A stretch of DNA of 8,338 bases from Candidatus Competibacteraceae bacterium (GTDB taxonomy: Bacteria; Pseudomonadota; Gammaproteobacteria; Competibacterales; Competibacteraceae). Location: contig JAGRHK010000053.1 of assembly GCA_020444985.1 (NCBI GenBank), positions 1 through 8,338 of the forward strand, given 5' to 3'. Within the stretch, counting starts at the first letter, position 1; the number at the start of each line of letters is the position of its first letter. Shown in pieces: positions 1-6,238 of the stretch. The notes under the pieces were generated by a model that had not been told where the DNA came from, did not search any database, and saw only the letters and a list, made by a program, of their open reading frames with translations. The position numbers and the translations under genes were made by a program.

Positions 1-98
1 AGCAGAACCGCTCCGATCGTTTCGGAGTCCGGCCCGTCGTCGCTCGTTGGTGGGTCGTCCGGGAAATGGGGGTCGGCGGTAGGGATGGCCAGTTTCAT
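1..98 (-). CDS. Possible 5' end of an unidentified gene, running off the window
   Basis: An open frame begins at an ATG whose complement lies at 96-98 and continues without a stop to the window edge, giving about 32 residues that start MKLAIPTADPHFPDD. The peptide is rich in Asp and Pro (PDDPP, TSDDGPDS) and its codons end mostly in G or C, like the neighbouring genes. No Shine-Dalgarno sequence sits at a normal distance; a purine-rich GGGGAGGA occurs only about 22 bases upstream. An in-frame stop lies just beyond that, so this ATG is the only reasonable start in this frame. I do not recognise the family. Two plus-strand frames are also open across this stretch, so coding status is uncertain. 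Confidence 0.35.
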   Translation of the reverse strand, partial: MKLAIPTADPHFPDDPPTSDDGPDSETIGAVL

Positions 99-124
99 CG
101 TGTCAGTACGGCAGGCAAGGGTCC

Positions 125-165
125 TCCCCGCTCACTAGGTTGTCGCAACCGGAAGCTGGCGGGGA
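125..165. other. Nested inverted repeat in the divergent intergenic region
   Basis: A 7-base stem TCCCCGC (125-131) pairs with GCGGGGA (159-165). Inside it a perfect 5-base hairpin GGTTG (138-142) pairs with CAACC (146-150) around a TCG loop. No T-tract follows on either strand, so it is not an obvious intrinsic terminator. It lies between the possible minus-strand ORF at 1-98 and the tRNA promoter. Read on the minus strand it would be a structured 5' leader. No known RNA family was recognised. Confidence 0.4.
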
Positions 166-178
166 TTACACATGGGGA

Positions 179-206
179 TTGGCAAAACTTCTCCATGCGG
201 TAGAAT
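179..206 (+). promoter_or_regulatory. Sigma70-type promoter for tRNA-Ser
   Basis: A -35 box TTGGCA (179-184, 5 of 6 matches to TTGACA) is separated by 16 bases from a -10 box TAGAAT (201-206, 5 of 6 matches to TATAAT). Transcription would start near 213, about 30 bases before the mature tRNA. This is a typical layout for a bacterial tRNA gene with a short 5' leader for RNase P to remove. The downstream amidohydrolase may be carried on the same transcript. Confidence 0.6.
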
Positions 207-244
207 ATAAAGCTCTTCCGCGTTCGCTCCAAGCGATTCTTCCC

Positions 245-337
245 GGAGAGGTACCGAAGCGGTCATAACGGCGCCGACTCGAAATCGGATGGGGGCTTAG
301 CCGCCCCACGCGGGTTCGAATCCCGCCCTCTCCGCCA
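245..337 (+). tRNA. tRNA-Ser (anticodon CGA, reads UCG)
   Basis: The acceptor stem GGAGAGG (245-251) pairs with CCTCTCC followed by the discriminator G and an encoded CCA (335-337). The anticodon loop CTCGAAA carries CGA at 280-282 for the serine codon UCG. A long GC-rich variable arm around 289-309 makes it a class II tRNA, as expected for serine. The T arm is a perfect GCGGG/CCCGC stem with loop TTCGAAT. In the anticodon stem I see four clean pairs, with a G-A apposition at the outer position. No second copy of the tRNA 3' end was seen in the window, so there is no sign of an integrated element here. Confidence 0.96.
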
Positions 338-362
338 CTTGTATTGTAGGCTTTGTTCATCA

Positions 363-1220
363 GTGAACGACGTTGCGCCTGACCCTCCATTGTCCTCCCC
401 CGCGAGCGCCTCGCCGCTACGGGCCAGCGGCTTCGCCCGTCTCTTAGGCGCTGATGATCCGCCGCCGTTTACCCTGACCAACCCGAACGGTCAGGCGCCA
501 ATGATTTTAGTGTGTGATCACGCCAGTAACGCGATTCCAGCCCGCTTGAACGGGTTGGGGCTGAGTCAACACGAACTCGACCAACACATTGCCTGGGATA
601 TTGGCGCTGCTCAGGTCACGCGATTACTGGCTGCCCGTCTGGATGCGCCTGCGGTATTGGGCGGCTATTCACGGCTGATCATCGATTGTAACCGCCCGCC
701 GGGTCATCCCACTTCAATCGCCGAAGTCAGCGACGGTATTTTAATTCCGGGTAATCGCGATCTATCTGACCTGGAGGCCGAGATGCGCGTCAATGAAGTA
801 TTCTGGCCTTATCACCAAGCAGTTACCCAGGCGCTGGCGCATCGCTGGCGACATGGTTGTGGTCGCGCGCCAGCGTTAATCGCAGTGCATAGCTTTACCC
901 CGGTAATGAATGGGTTTCGCCGGCCCTGGCATCTTGGCGTATTGTGGAATCGCGATCCCCGACTCGCCAAACCCTTATTAACGCAGTTTGGAGCGCATGC
1001 CCAATGGTGCATCGGCGATAATCAACCGTATTCAGGACGCGAGGTGGGTTTCACGATGGATACCCACGGCGGCGCTGCCGGCTTGGCGCATGTGGAAGTG
1101 GAAATCCGTCAAGATTTGCTCGCCGATGATATCGGCTGCGCCGACTGGGCCAATCGCATTGGCGATGTATTGGAAGCAGTTCTGCGGGACAGGACGCTAT
1201 ATGAAGTTTGCCATTATTGA
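363..1220 (+). CDS. N-formylglutamate amidohydrolase family protein
   Basis: This is a 285-residue protein of the N-formylglutamate amidohydrolase family (FGase, Pfam PF05013). The founding members hydrolyse N-formyl-L-glutamate to glutamate and formate at the end of one histidine degradation route. Visible family signatures include CDHASN (51-56), HIAWDIGA (75-82), YSRLIIDCNRPPG (102-114), AVHSFTPVM (174-182), DNQPYSG (219-225), and near the C-terminus THGGAAGLAHVEVEIRQDLL. The His and acidic residues in these blocks are the likely metal and catalytic ligands. There is no signal peptide or membrane segment, so it should be cytoplasmic. The frame is open back to a TTG at 339, one base after the tRNA CCA; I prefer GTG 363, but TTG 390 is also possible and no start has a clear ribosome site. 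No other hut genes are nearby, so the true substrate may be a different N-acyl amino acid. Confidence 0.88.
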   Translation: MNDVAPDPPLSSPASASPLRASGFARLLGADDPPPFTLTNPNGQAPMILVCDHASNAIPARLNGLGLSQHELDQHIAWDIGAAQVTRLLAARLDAPAVLGGYSRLIIDCNRPPGHPTSIAEVSDGILIPGNRDLSDLEAEMRVNEVFWPYHQAVTQALAHRWRHGCGRAPALIAVHSFTPVMNGFRRPWHLGVLWNRDPRLAKPLLTQFGAHAQWCIGDNQPYSGREVGFTMDTHGGAAGLAHVEVEIRQDLLADDIGCADWANRIGDVLEAVLRDRTLYEVCHY

Positions 1221-1270
1221 CCGGTAGAGCTATGCATGGCAGGCCTGATCGTATATTGTAGTTAACAACC

Positions 1271-1283
1271 GTATTTAAAATAC
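1271..1283. promoter_or_regulatory. 13-base perfect palindrome upstream of the diguanylate cyclase
   Basis: GTATTT-A-AAATAC is a perfect 6-1-6 palindrome in the 60-80 base gap before the cyclase gene. It ends one base before the GTG at 1285 and 19 bases before the ATG at 1303. The gap is otherwise AT-rich with only weak promoter-like boxes (TTGTAG 1256-1261, TAAAAT 1276-1281, with a 14-base spacing that is too short). It could be an operator or simply AT-rich sequence. Confidence 0.3.
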
Positions 1284-1302
1284 TGTGAAACTATATACCA
1301 TC

Positions 1303-3279
1303 ATGGGTGTCGTGAAAAGCGCCAACAATTCTTTGAGTATCAAACGCTCATGGCGGCGAACAGTCCTGCTGGTCGTAATCTATATTACTGTTTGGCTGGC
1401 CCTTTGGTACATGGCGCCGGGTTCGCGCCAGATGAGCGGCGTCAATCTCTGGGTTCCACACGCGGGTCTGGCATTGGCGATTCTGCTTGAATATGGCTGG
1501 CGAGGGTTGCCTTGGCCGGTGCTCGCCATCCTGGCGGTTGGTTGGATAGATGGCTTTGGCGAACATTGGCCGTATGGTTTAACGGCCCGATTGACGCCGC
1601 TATTGGCTTACCTGGTCGTGGCCTACATCCTGCGCTACCGGCCGGAGGGGGAACAGCCCGGTGAATGGCGGTTTGATGATCCGCGATGGGTTACAGCTTT
1701 TCTCTGCGCCACTCTGCTTGGCGCACTGTTTGCGGCGTTAGCGAGCGCGCCGTTGTCACAGGCAGCCGGCTTGTCGTCACTGACGCTGCCGTGGCTGAAA
1801 ATAGTCGGGCAAGCGTGGATTGGCATTTTTATTGGCATTATCACGATTGCTCCCCTGACGTTGATTTTCATTGCCCCCCTCGCGCGGCGATTCGTCCGGA
1901 AAAAACCCTTGCATTTGCTGGAAACCATCCCCTCTGTAATATCTCCGCCCGTGCGCTTGGGACTCTTGCAGGGAGGGGTATCGGTTATGTTGATTGTGGC
2001 GTTGTCGTGGTGGATGTCGCTCCCACAATGGCTGGATCAATCATCCCCATTCATGACGCTGTTGTTGCTGCCGGTATTGACCTGGATCGCCATGACCCAT
2101 GGAGTCAGAGGAGCAGCGCTCACCGTGTTGCTTTATCAATTGAGCATTACCGTGCTCGTCATGGAATTCACGTCGCAGGATCTGGCGTTGCAATATCAGC
2201 TCGCCATCGCCATCGTTGCGGCTTCAGGGTTGCTCACCGGCGCCGTATCTCAAGCGCGGCTGGCGGATATCAGTCGGTTCCGCGATTTGGCTGAAGTATC
2301 CAACGATATCCTATGGGAATTTAATGATCGAGGATATTTATGTGACCTCCGAGGGCGTTTAGCGCACGCCAGCGACGCATTTGCAAGGCCACTGGGAAGG
2401 CATTGGCGAGAGCACGTATTGCAGGATCAGGAAACAGATCTTGTTGGGCTGCATACAGCGATTCATCAGCGCCAACGCTTCCAGCAATTGGTGTTGCGCG
2501 TACGATTGCCCGGCGCGAAAACGCCGGTCTGGACGCGTAACAGTGGTTTACCGCTGTTCGATAGCAGCGGAGGATTTCGCGGTTATCGCGGTACGACGAC
2601 CGATATTAGCGATTACAAAAAAGCCGAGGCGTTGCGCGAACAGGCGGAGTCGCTGTTGCAGGACTATGATCGGACGCTGGAAGCGCAAGTGGAAGCCCGC
2701 GTGGTGGAGCGCACGCGGGCGCTGACTGAGGTGAGTCTGCGTAATTGGCGACTGGCTAATTTTGACAGCTTGACTGGATTACCCAACCGCAATCTGTTTT
2801 TCGAGCATCTGCGCAAGAGCTTGCAGCAATCCCGGCGTCAATGGCGGTTGTTGGCGTTGTTGCTGATCGATTTGGACGGATTCAAGGAAGTCAACGATAC
2901 GTTTGGCCATGACATGGGCGACGAACTGCTACGCCAAGTTGCCGAGCGGCTGCGTCAATGTGTCCGCGTGACCGACACCGCAGCGCGTTTAGGTGGAGAT
3001 GAATTCACCGTTGTGCTGACAGATCTGGAACAAGCGGATGCCGCCGAAGCGGTGGCCCGGAAAGTGGTGGCCAGTTTGGCCGAACCGATGCAATTGGGCA
3101 AAGTGAGCGCTACGGTTACCGCCAGTGTCGGAATCGCGCTTTACCGACCAGAGTGGCCGGCTAATCTGGAACAGGCCATGTCTTTGTTGCGACGGGCGGA
3201 CGCCGCAATGTATGAAGCCAAGCGGGCCAGCAAGAATGCCTGGCGTTTCGCCGAACCACAGGCGCTGGAGAGCGGATAA
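1303..3279 (+). CDS. Membrane-bound diguanylate cyclase (MASE1-PAS-GGDEF)
   Basis: This 658-residue protein should make cyclic di-GMP from two GTP at the inner membrane. Residues of about 18-320 form a run of hydrophobic helices matching the MASE1 integral membrane sensor domain (NLWVPHAGLALAILLEYGWRG near the start). Residues of about 326-435 form a PAS domain (LAEVSNDILWEF through GTTTDISDYKKAE). A coiled-coil linker (about 435-485) leads into the GGDEF domain (about 486-650). The catalytic motif is intact (GGDEF, 564-568), as are IDLDGFKEVND with metal ligand Asp523 and DSLTGLPNR. An RxxD inhibitory site (RVTD, 555-558) lies exactly five residues before GGDEF, so product feedback is expected. 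There is no EAL or HD-GYP domain. A GTG at 1285 would add six residues; neither start has a clear ribosome site. It converges with ygfZ. Confidence 0.94.
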   Translation: MGVVKSANNSLSIKRSWRRTVLLVVIYITVWLALWYMAPGSRQMSGVNLWVPHAGLALAILLEYGWRGLPWPVLAILAVGWIDGFGEHWPYGLTARLTPLLAYLVVAYILRYRPEGEQPGEWRFDDPRWVTAFLCATLLGALFAALASAPLSQAAGLSSLTLPWLKIVGQAWIGIFIGIITIAPLTLIFIAPLARRFVRKKPLHLLETIPSVISPPVRLGLLQGGVSVMLIVALSWWMSLPQWLDQSSPFMTLLLLPVLTWIAMTHGVRGAALTVLLYQLSITVLVMEFTSQDLALQYQLAIAIVAASGLLTGAVSQARLADISRFRDLAEVSNDILWEFNDRGYLCDLRGRLAHASDAFARPLGRHWREHVLQDQETDLVGLHTAIHQRQRFQQLVLRVRLPGAKTPVWTRNSGLPLFDSSGGFRGYRGTTTDISDYKKAEALREQAESLLQDYDRTLEAQVEARVVERTRALTEVSLRNWRLANFDSLTGLPNRNLFFEHLRKSLQQSRRQWRLLALLLIDLDGFKEVNDTFGHDMGDELLRQVAERLRQCVRVTDTAARLGGDEFTVVLTDLEQADAAEAVARKVVASLAEPMQLGKVSATVTASVGIALYRPEWPANLEQAMSLLRRADAAMYEAKRASKNAWRFAEPQALESG

Positions 3280-3284
3280 AGCGA

Positions 3285-3383
3285 ATGTTTGGATTTTGGC
3301 GCTTCATCGGACAACGCGACGCCGATGGGTTGCTGAATCTCCCATTCCGCGAACCGTTCGAATCCTTTTATGCCAAGGCATAG
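3285..3383 (+). CDS. Possible small ORF (32 aa) after the diguanylate cyclase
   Basis: An ATG five bases after the cyclase stop opens a 32-codon frame ending in TAG at 3381-3383. The peptide begins MFGFWRFIGQRDADG and ends FESFYAKA; it is unusually rich in Phe (7 of 32) and has no long membrane helix. Its end overlaps the end of ygfZ on the other strand by 16 bases. A weak purine stretch (GGAG near 3267-3270, then GCGGATAAAG) precedes it. It could be translationally coupled to the cyclase, or it could be a chance frame in an 88-base convergent gap. I know of no family that it matches. Confidence 0.25.
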   Translation: MFGFWRFIGQRDADGLLNLPFREPFESFYAKA

Positions 3384-4429
3384 GGTAGGGGTTCAAGGCG
3401 AAGCGTTGGCCCATCGGCATTGCCCAGACGCAACACCCCCTGTTCCGCACACGGTATCAGTGCAGAAGCCAGCACCGCGTAACCGCCATCAGGATGTTTT
3501 GCCGAATCGACGATCCGCCCGGCCCCCTGACTGGCGTCGGCCTGTGGGGAAAACAGCGGATCGCCAGGCCGAGGGGGATTTTCGCTCTCCACGCGCGCCA
3601 GATACATCCGCCGCTTCAATTTGCCCAGGTAATGGGTGCGCGCGACCACCTCCTGACCGGTATAGCACCCTTTTTTGAAGCTGATGCCACCCAGGATTTC
3701 CAAATTAATCATCTGCGGCACGAACGCTTCTACTGTTTCCGGGTAAATCATGGGAAGGCCGGCGAGAATGTTCAGCAAGCGCCACGGTTGGCCGCCGGTG
3801 AAGGTGACTTCTCGGTCCAAGGCGGTCCACAGCGCCTGCATTGTTGGCAGGGAACCGTACACGGCGAAACGCGGCGTAATGGTGGCCGGCGTCCGAATGA
3901 GGGTGAGGTCTGCGCCGTCGCCTGATACGGTATGGGCAACACGATTGACCGCGTCCGGCAGGACGCCGCATCGCTCAGTCAGCAGGGCTTCGGCGCGAGG
4001 ACCTGCGACGCCGAAACGGACAAGCGTATCGCTGGCGTCTTGCAGCGTCACTTTGGCTCGCAGCACATACTTGCGCAGCCGGACCAACATGGGTTCCACC
4101 AGCTCCTGCGGCAATTCCAGATATAACGTTTCCCCCCGCCGGAACAAGCGGAAACAAGCCAGCGCGCGACCTTTGGGGGAACAGAATGCGCCAAGGAGAC
4201 TCTGATCAGGCGTTGCCTGCCGGACATCGCAAGTGAGCTGGCCTTGCAGGAACTGTTCAGCCTCGGAACCTTCAACAGCGATCAAACCGAGGCAGGACAG
4301 TTCGCTACAAATCGCGCCATCGTTCAGCGCTGTCCAGAGTTCCACCGCCTCCTGCCCGAAGTGTTCTACGCAGCCCTCGACCACCCGGCCGCCCGATTGT
4401 GCGAGAAAATCATTCCATTTCTTGATCAT
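3368..4429 (-). CDS. ygfZ: YgfZ/GcvT family folate-binding protein (tRNA modification, Fe-S maintenance)
   Basis: This is a 353-residue member of the YgfZ family, relatives of glycine cleavage T protein that bind tetrahydrofolate. In E. coli YgfZ supports Fe-S enzymes, including the tRNA methylthiotransferase MiaB. The diagnostic signature KGCYTGQEVVAR is present (starting near residue 253, with the conserved Cys255). Other matches are FLQGQLTCDVRQ and LLGAFCSPKGRALACFRLF in the N-terminal half, LEILGGISFKKG before the signature, and the C-terminal LEPLPYALA, close to the E. coli ending. The start at 4429 is chosen because MIKKWNDFLAQ matches the usual N-terminus of long-form homologues and has GGGCGG just upstream. 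ATGs at 4441 and 4456 are in frame. It is the last gene of the minus-strand block, 70 bases after the hydrolase. Confidence 0.93.
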   Translation of the reverse strand: MIKKWNDFLAQSGGRVVEGCVEHFGQEAVELWTALNDGAICSELSCLGLIAVEGSEAEQFLQGQLTCDVRQATPDQSLLGAFCSPKGRALACFRLFRRGETLYLELPQELVEPMLVRLRKYVLRAKVTLQDASDTLVRFGVAGPRAEALLTERCGVLPDAVNRVAHTVSGDGADLTLIRTPATITPRFAVYGSLPTMQALWTALDREVTFTGGQPWRLLNILAGLPMIYPETVEAFVPQMINLEILGGISFKKGCYTGQEVVARTHYLGKLKRRMYLARVESENPPRPGDPLFSPQADASQGAGRIVDSAKHPDGGYAVLASALIPCAEQGVLRLGNADGPTLRLEPLPYALA

Positions 4430-4453
4430 GACGCCGCCCATGATAGTGGATAC

Positions 4454-4473
4454 CATGCTTGCTTTGCAGCATG
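4454..4473 (-). promoter_or_regulatory. Hairpin over the most upstream ygfZ ATG
   Basis: CATGCT (4454-4459) and AGCATG (4468-4473) are perfect 6-base inverted arms around an 8-base loop. Read on the minus strand, the second arm contains the ATG at 4456, so this start would be hidden in mRNA structure while the ATG at 4429 stays free. This fits the choice of the downstream start. On the plus strand the stem is followed by CTTTTATTT, but no plus-strand gene ends here. Confidence 0.3.
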
Positions 4474-4499
4474 CTTTTATTTCCGGTACAAACTACAGA

Positions 4500-5342
4500 T
4501 TAAACTGTTTTTTTAGCAGTTGAAGCGGCATCGGTCGCCGATTGGGCGTTGACCGTGCGGTTGAGCCAGTCTAACAGGATATCTGCGGCCTCGCGCCAAT
4601 TGGTTTCCAACATCATGGCATGCGCCATATTCGGAATGATCCGAGCTTCGGTTCGATAGAAGCGCGCGGTTTCCCGTACTAGTGCCGGTGAAACAAACAC
4701 ATCGTTTTGCGCCCCCATCACCAGCAGCGGTAACCACAATTGCCCGGACTTCAGGCGCAATGGATTAAACCAGATCATGTCCAGCGCCACCATTTGCGAC
4801 TCGGCCTGCATCAGCTCAAAATATTCTTCCAGTTTCTCACGAGGTGTTTCCTGGGAAAACAGCAGTCGCTGCAACATGTCGGGCGATCCAAAACGAGGCC
4901 CTAACAGCGAAAACATCACCATTTGCTGGAACAGGATGGGGTGCCGCATCGCCATGTGCAGATTGTTCGGCAGCAGACCTTGTGGCGGCACCGAGGCCAT
5001 TAACGCCATGCCGGCAATCCCGGTGTGACTCTCCAGATATTTCTGAACCACCATGCCGCCCATGGAGTGCCCAATGAGCATCGGCGGCTGAGGCATGCGC
5101 CTCACCGCCTGCTCCAGGTCCGCCACATAATCCGCCAGCCGCCAACTGTATAGCCGTTCATATCCCTCGCTGAGACCATGACCGCGCAGGCTGACGGCGT
5201 GCGCTTCGTAAGCATGATCTGCAAAGTAGGGCAGGAAGTGCTGATCCCAGATGCGGGCGTCGGAAAATGAACCATGCACAAACAACAACGGCGTTGATTT
5301 GGGGGCGCTCTCTGGATAGCGACTGATCATGTCCAGTTTCAT
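4500..5342 (-). CDS. Alpha/beta hydrolase
   Basis: This protein of about 280 residues has a complete alpha/beta hydrolase fold signature. The oxyanion-region motif is FVHGSFSDARIW (HG near residue 23). The nucleophile elbow is GHSMGG with Ser93, the catalytic acid is Asp214 in VMGAQNDVFV, and the catalytic histidine is His241 in PNMAHAMMLE. SLRGHGLSEG is the usual strand-4 loop motif. A Met- and Phe-rich cap region lies at about residues 125-190 (NNLHMAMRHPILFQQMVMFSLLG), suggesting a hydrophobic substrate. There is no signal peptide, so it is likely cytoplasmic. The substrate cannot be told from sequence; esterase or lipase activity is the safest guess. The frame extends to a GTG at 5435 (311 aa), but the ATG at 5342 has AGGA about 10 bases upstream and fits the fold boundary. 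It lies between the PilZ gene and ygfZ on the same strand. Confidence 0.88.
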   Translation of the reverse strand: MKLDMISRYPESAPKSTPLLFVHGSFSDARIWDQHFLPYFADHAYEAHAVSLRGHGLSEGYERLYSWRLADYVADLEQAVRRMPQPPMLIGHSMGGMVVQKYLESHTGIAGMALMASVPPQGLLPNNLHMAMRHPILFQQMVMFSLLGPRFGSPDMLQRLLFSQETPREKLEEYFELMQAESQMVALDMIWFNPLRLKSGQLWLPLLVMGAQNDVFVSPALVRETARFYRTEARIIPNMAHAMMLETNWREAADILLDWLNRTVNAQSATDAASTAKKTV

Positions 5343-5444
5343 AAGGGTCAATCCTGTCAAGTGGGCCGGAAAAGGCGCATAGGATAGCCGATTACCCTGT
5401 GATTGTACTTGATACAACCGGTTGATCGATAGCACACTGGCTCA

Positions 5445-6215
5445 TCAAAGCGGCCACATCGGGTAGTTTTTACGCAGTTGGCGCTGTTCAGCCAACAGGA
5501 TATTGGAGGGAATTTCCTGATGAAGATAAAGCGCCACTTCGTCGTTTTGCGCACGAATCACCGTGCCTTCGATGTTGAGCTGGGGACCGCGCCGGAAATG
5601 GAGAATGCCCTTCACGAACTGGTGCAGGTTGGGAGCTAGCGTATTGGGAGCCGCGTAGCGCAGACCGCGCGCTGAAATATCCACGATCAAAAAAGCTTTG
5701 CTCTCCTCCAGAAACAGGGAAGGACGGGCGGTGATTGGATAGTGGATACGATAAAATTCGCGCCGCTCTTTGCCTTCCGCAACATGGGCCGCAGCCGATG
5801 AATCCGGCAGGACGGGCGCTAAAACGCGAGCCGGCATTCTAACTGGCTCCTCGTCCTCGCTGGATGTCTTGAGCAGATGTCGTTCCTCACTGCGCAGGAT
5901 TGAGGAGGGAATCTCCCGGTCCGGGATATGGAGAACAACTTCATCGCCTGTAATACGCAACACGACGCCCAGCACCGGGGTTTGCGCCCCATGCCGAAAG
6001 TGCAGCAGCCCTTGCACATGATCGCCGAGGGTTGGTAAGTCACCGGAGGAAGCGATATAGCGAACACCGTGGGCCGAACAGTCAGCCACAGCATGACTGT
6101 GCTCATTGATCAGTAATTGCGGACGTTTGTCGGGAGGAAACTGAAGCCGATAAAACTTGCGCTTTTCCCGGTGGGTCGGAATCGTTGGCATGGTTATCAA
6201 AGGTTTGGCGTTCAT
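5445..6215 (-). CDS. Tandem double-PilZ domain protein, probable c-di-GMP receptor
   Basis: This 256-residue cytoplasmic protein contains two PilZ domains in tandem. The first (about 17-115) has RKFYR (19-23) and DCSAHG (45-50); the second (about 150-250) has REFYR (152-156) and DISARG (179-184). Both fit the c-di-GMP binding signature RxxxR followed by [D/N]xSxxG, with nearly equal spacing of 26 and 27 residues. The halves are clear duplicates: LHFRHGAQTPVLG versus LHFRRGPQLNIEG, and EIPSSILRSEERHLL versus EIPSNILLAEQRQLR. The acidic, Ala/Pro-rich segment at 116-149 is the linker. There is no catalytic or DNA-binding domain, so it probably acts through protein contacts. It starts 23 bases after the xseA stop, suggesting co-transcription. 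No clear ribosome site precedes the ATG, and an ATG at 6191 is possible. Confidence 0.9.
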   Translation of the reverse strand: MNAKPLITMPTIPTHREKRKFYRLQFPPDKRPQLLINEHSHAVADCSAHGVRYIASSGDLPTLGDHVQGLLHFRHGAQTPVLGVVLRITGDEVVLHIPDREIPSSILRSEERHLLKTSSEDEEPVRMPARVLAPVLPDSSAAAHVAEGKERREFYRIHYPITARPSLFLEESKAFLIVDISARGLRYAAPNTLAPNLHQFVKGILHFRRGPQLNIEGTVIRAQNDEVALYLHQEIPSNILLAEQRQLRKNYPMWPL

Positions 6216-6238
6216 GACGGAATCGGGTGTTACGTTGC

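Noticed and set aside
100..170. Possible SRP (4.5S) RNA because of an ACCGGAAGC motif near a tRNA-Ser
   Set aside because: The conserved SRP apical core (CAGG-CCGGAAGG-AGCAG) is not present and the fold does not match.
245..337. Integration site of a mobile element in tRNA-Ser
   Set aside because: No duplicate of the tRNA 3' end, integrase or phage gene is present in the window.
1686..2294. Plus-strand frame of 202 aa inside the cyclase gene
   Set aside because: It is a +1-frame shadow of the MASE1 region, which reads as proper membrane helices only in the annotated frame.
3350..3360. Palindrome CGAACCGTTCG as a bidirectional terminator between the convergent genes
   Set aside because: A one-base loop cannot form a hairpin terminator and no adequate T-tract follows.
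3494..3925. Plus-strand frame of 143 aa, with others nearby up to 4516
   Set aside because: They are shadows of ygfZ, whose minus-strand frame carries the diagnostic KGCYTGQE signature.
4487..4514. Intrinsic terminator (ACAG/CTGT stem followed by a T-run) on the plus strand
   Set aside because: The stem is only four pairs, no plus-strand gene ends here, and the T-run overlaps the 3' end of the hydrolase gene.
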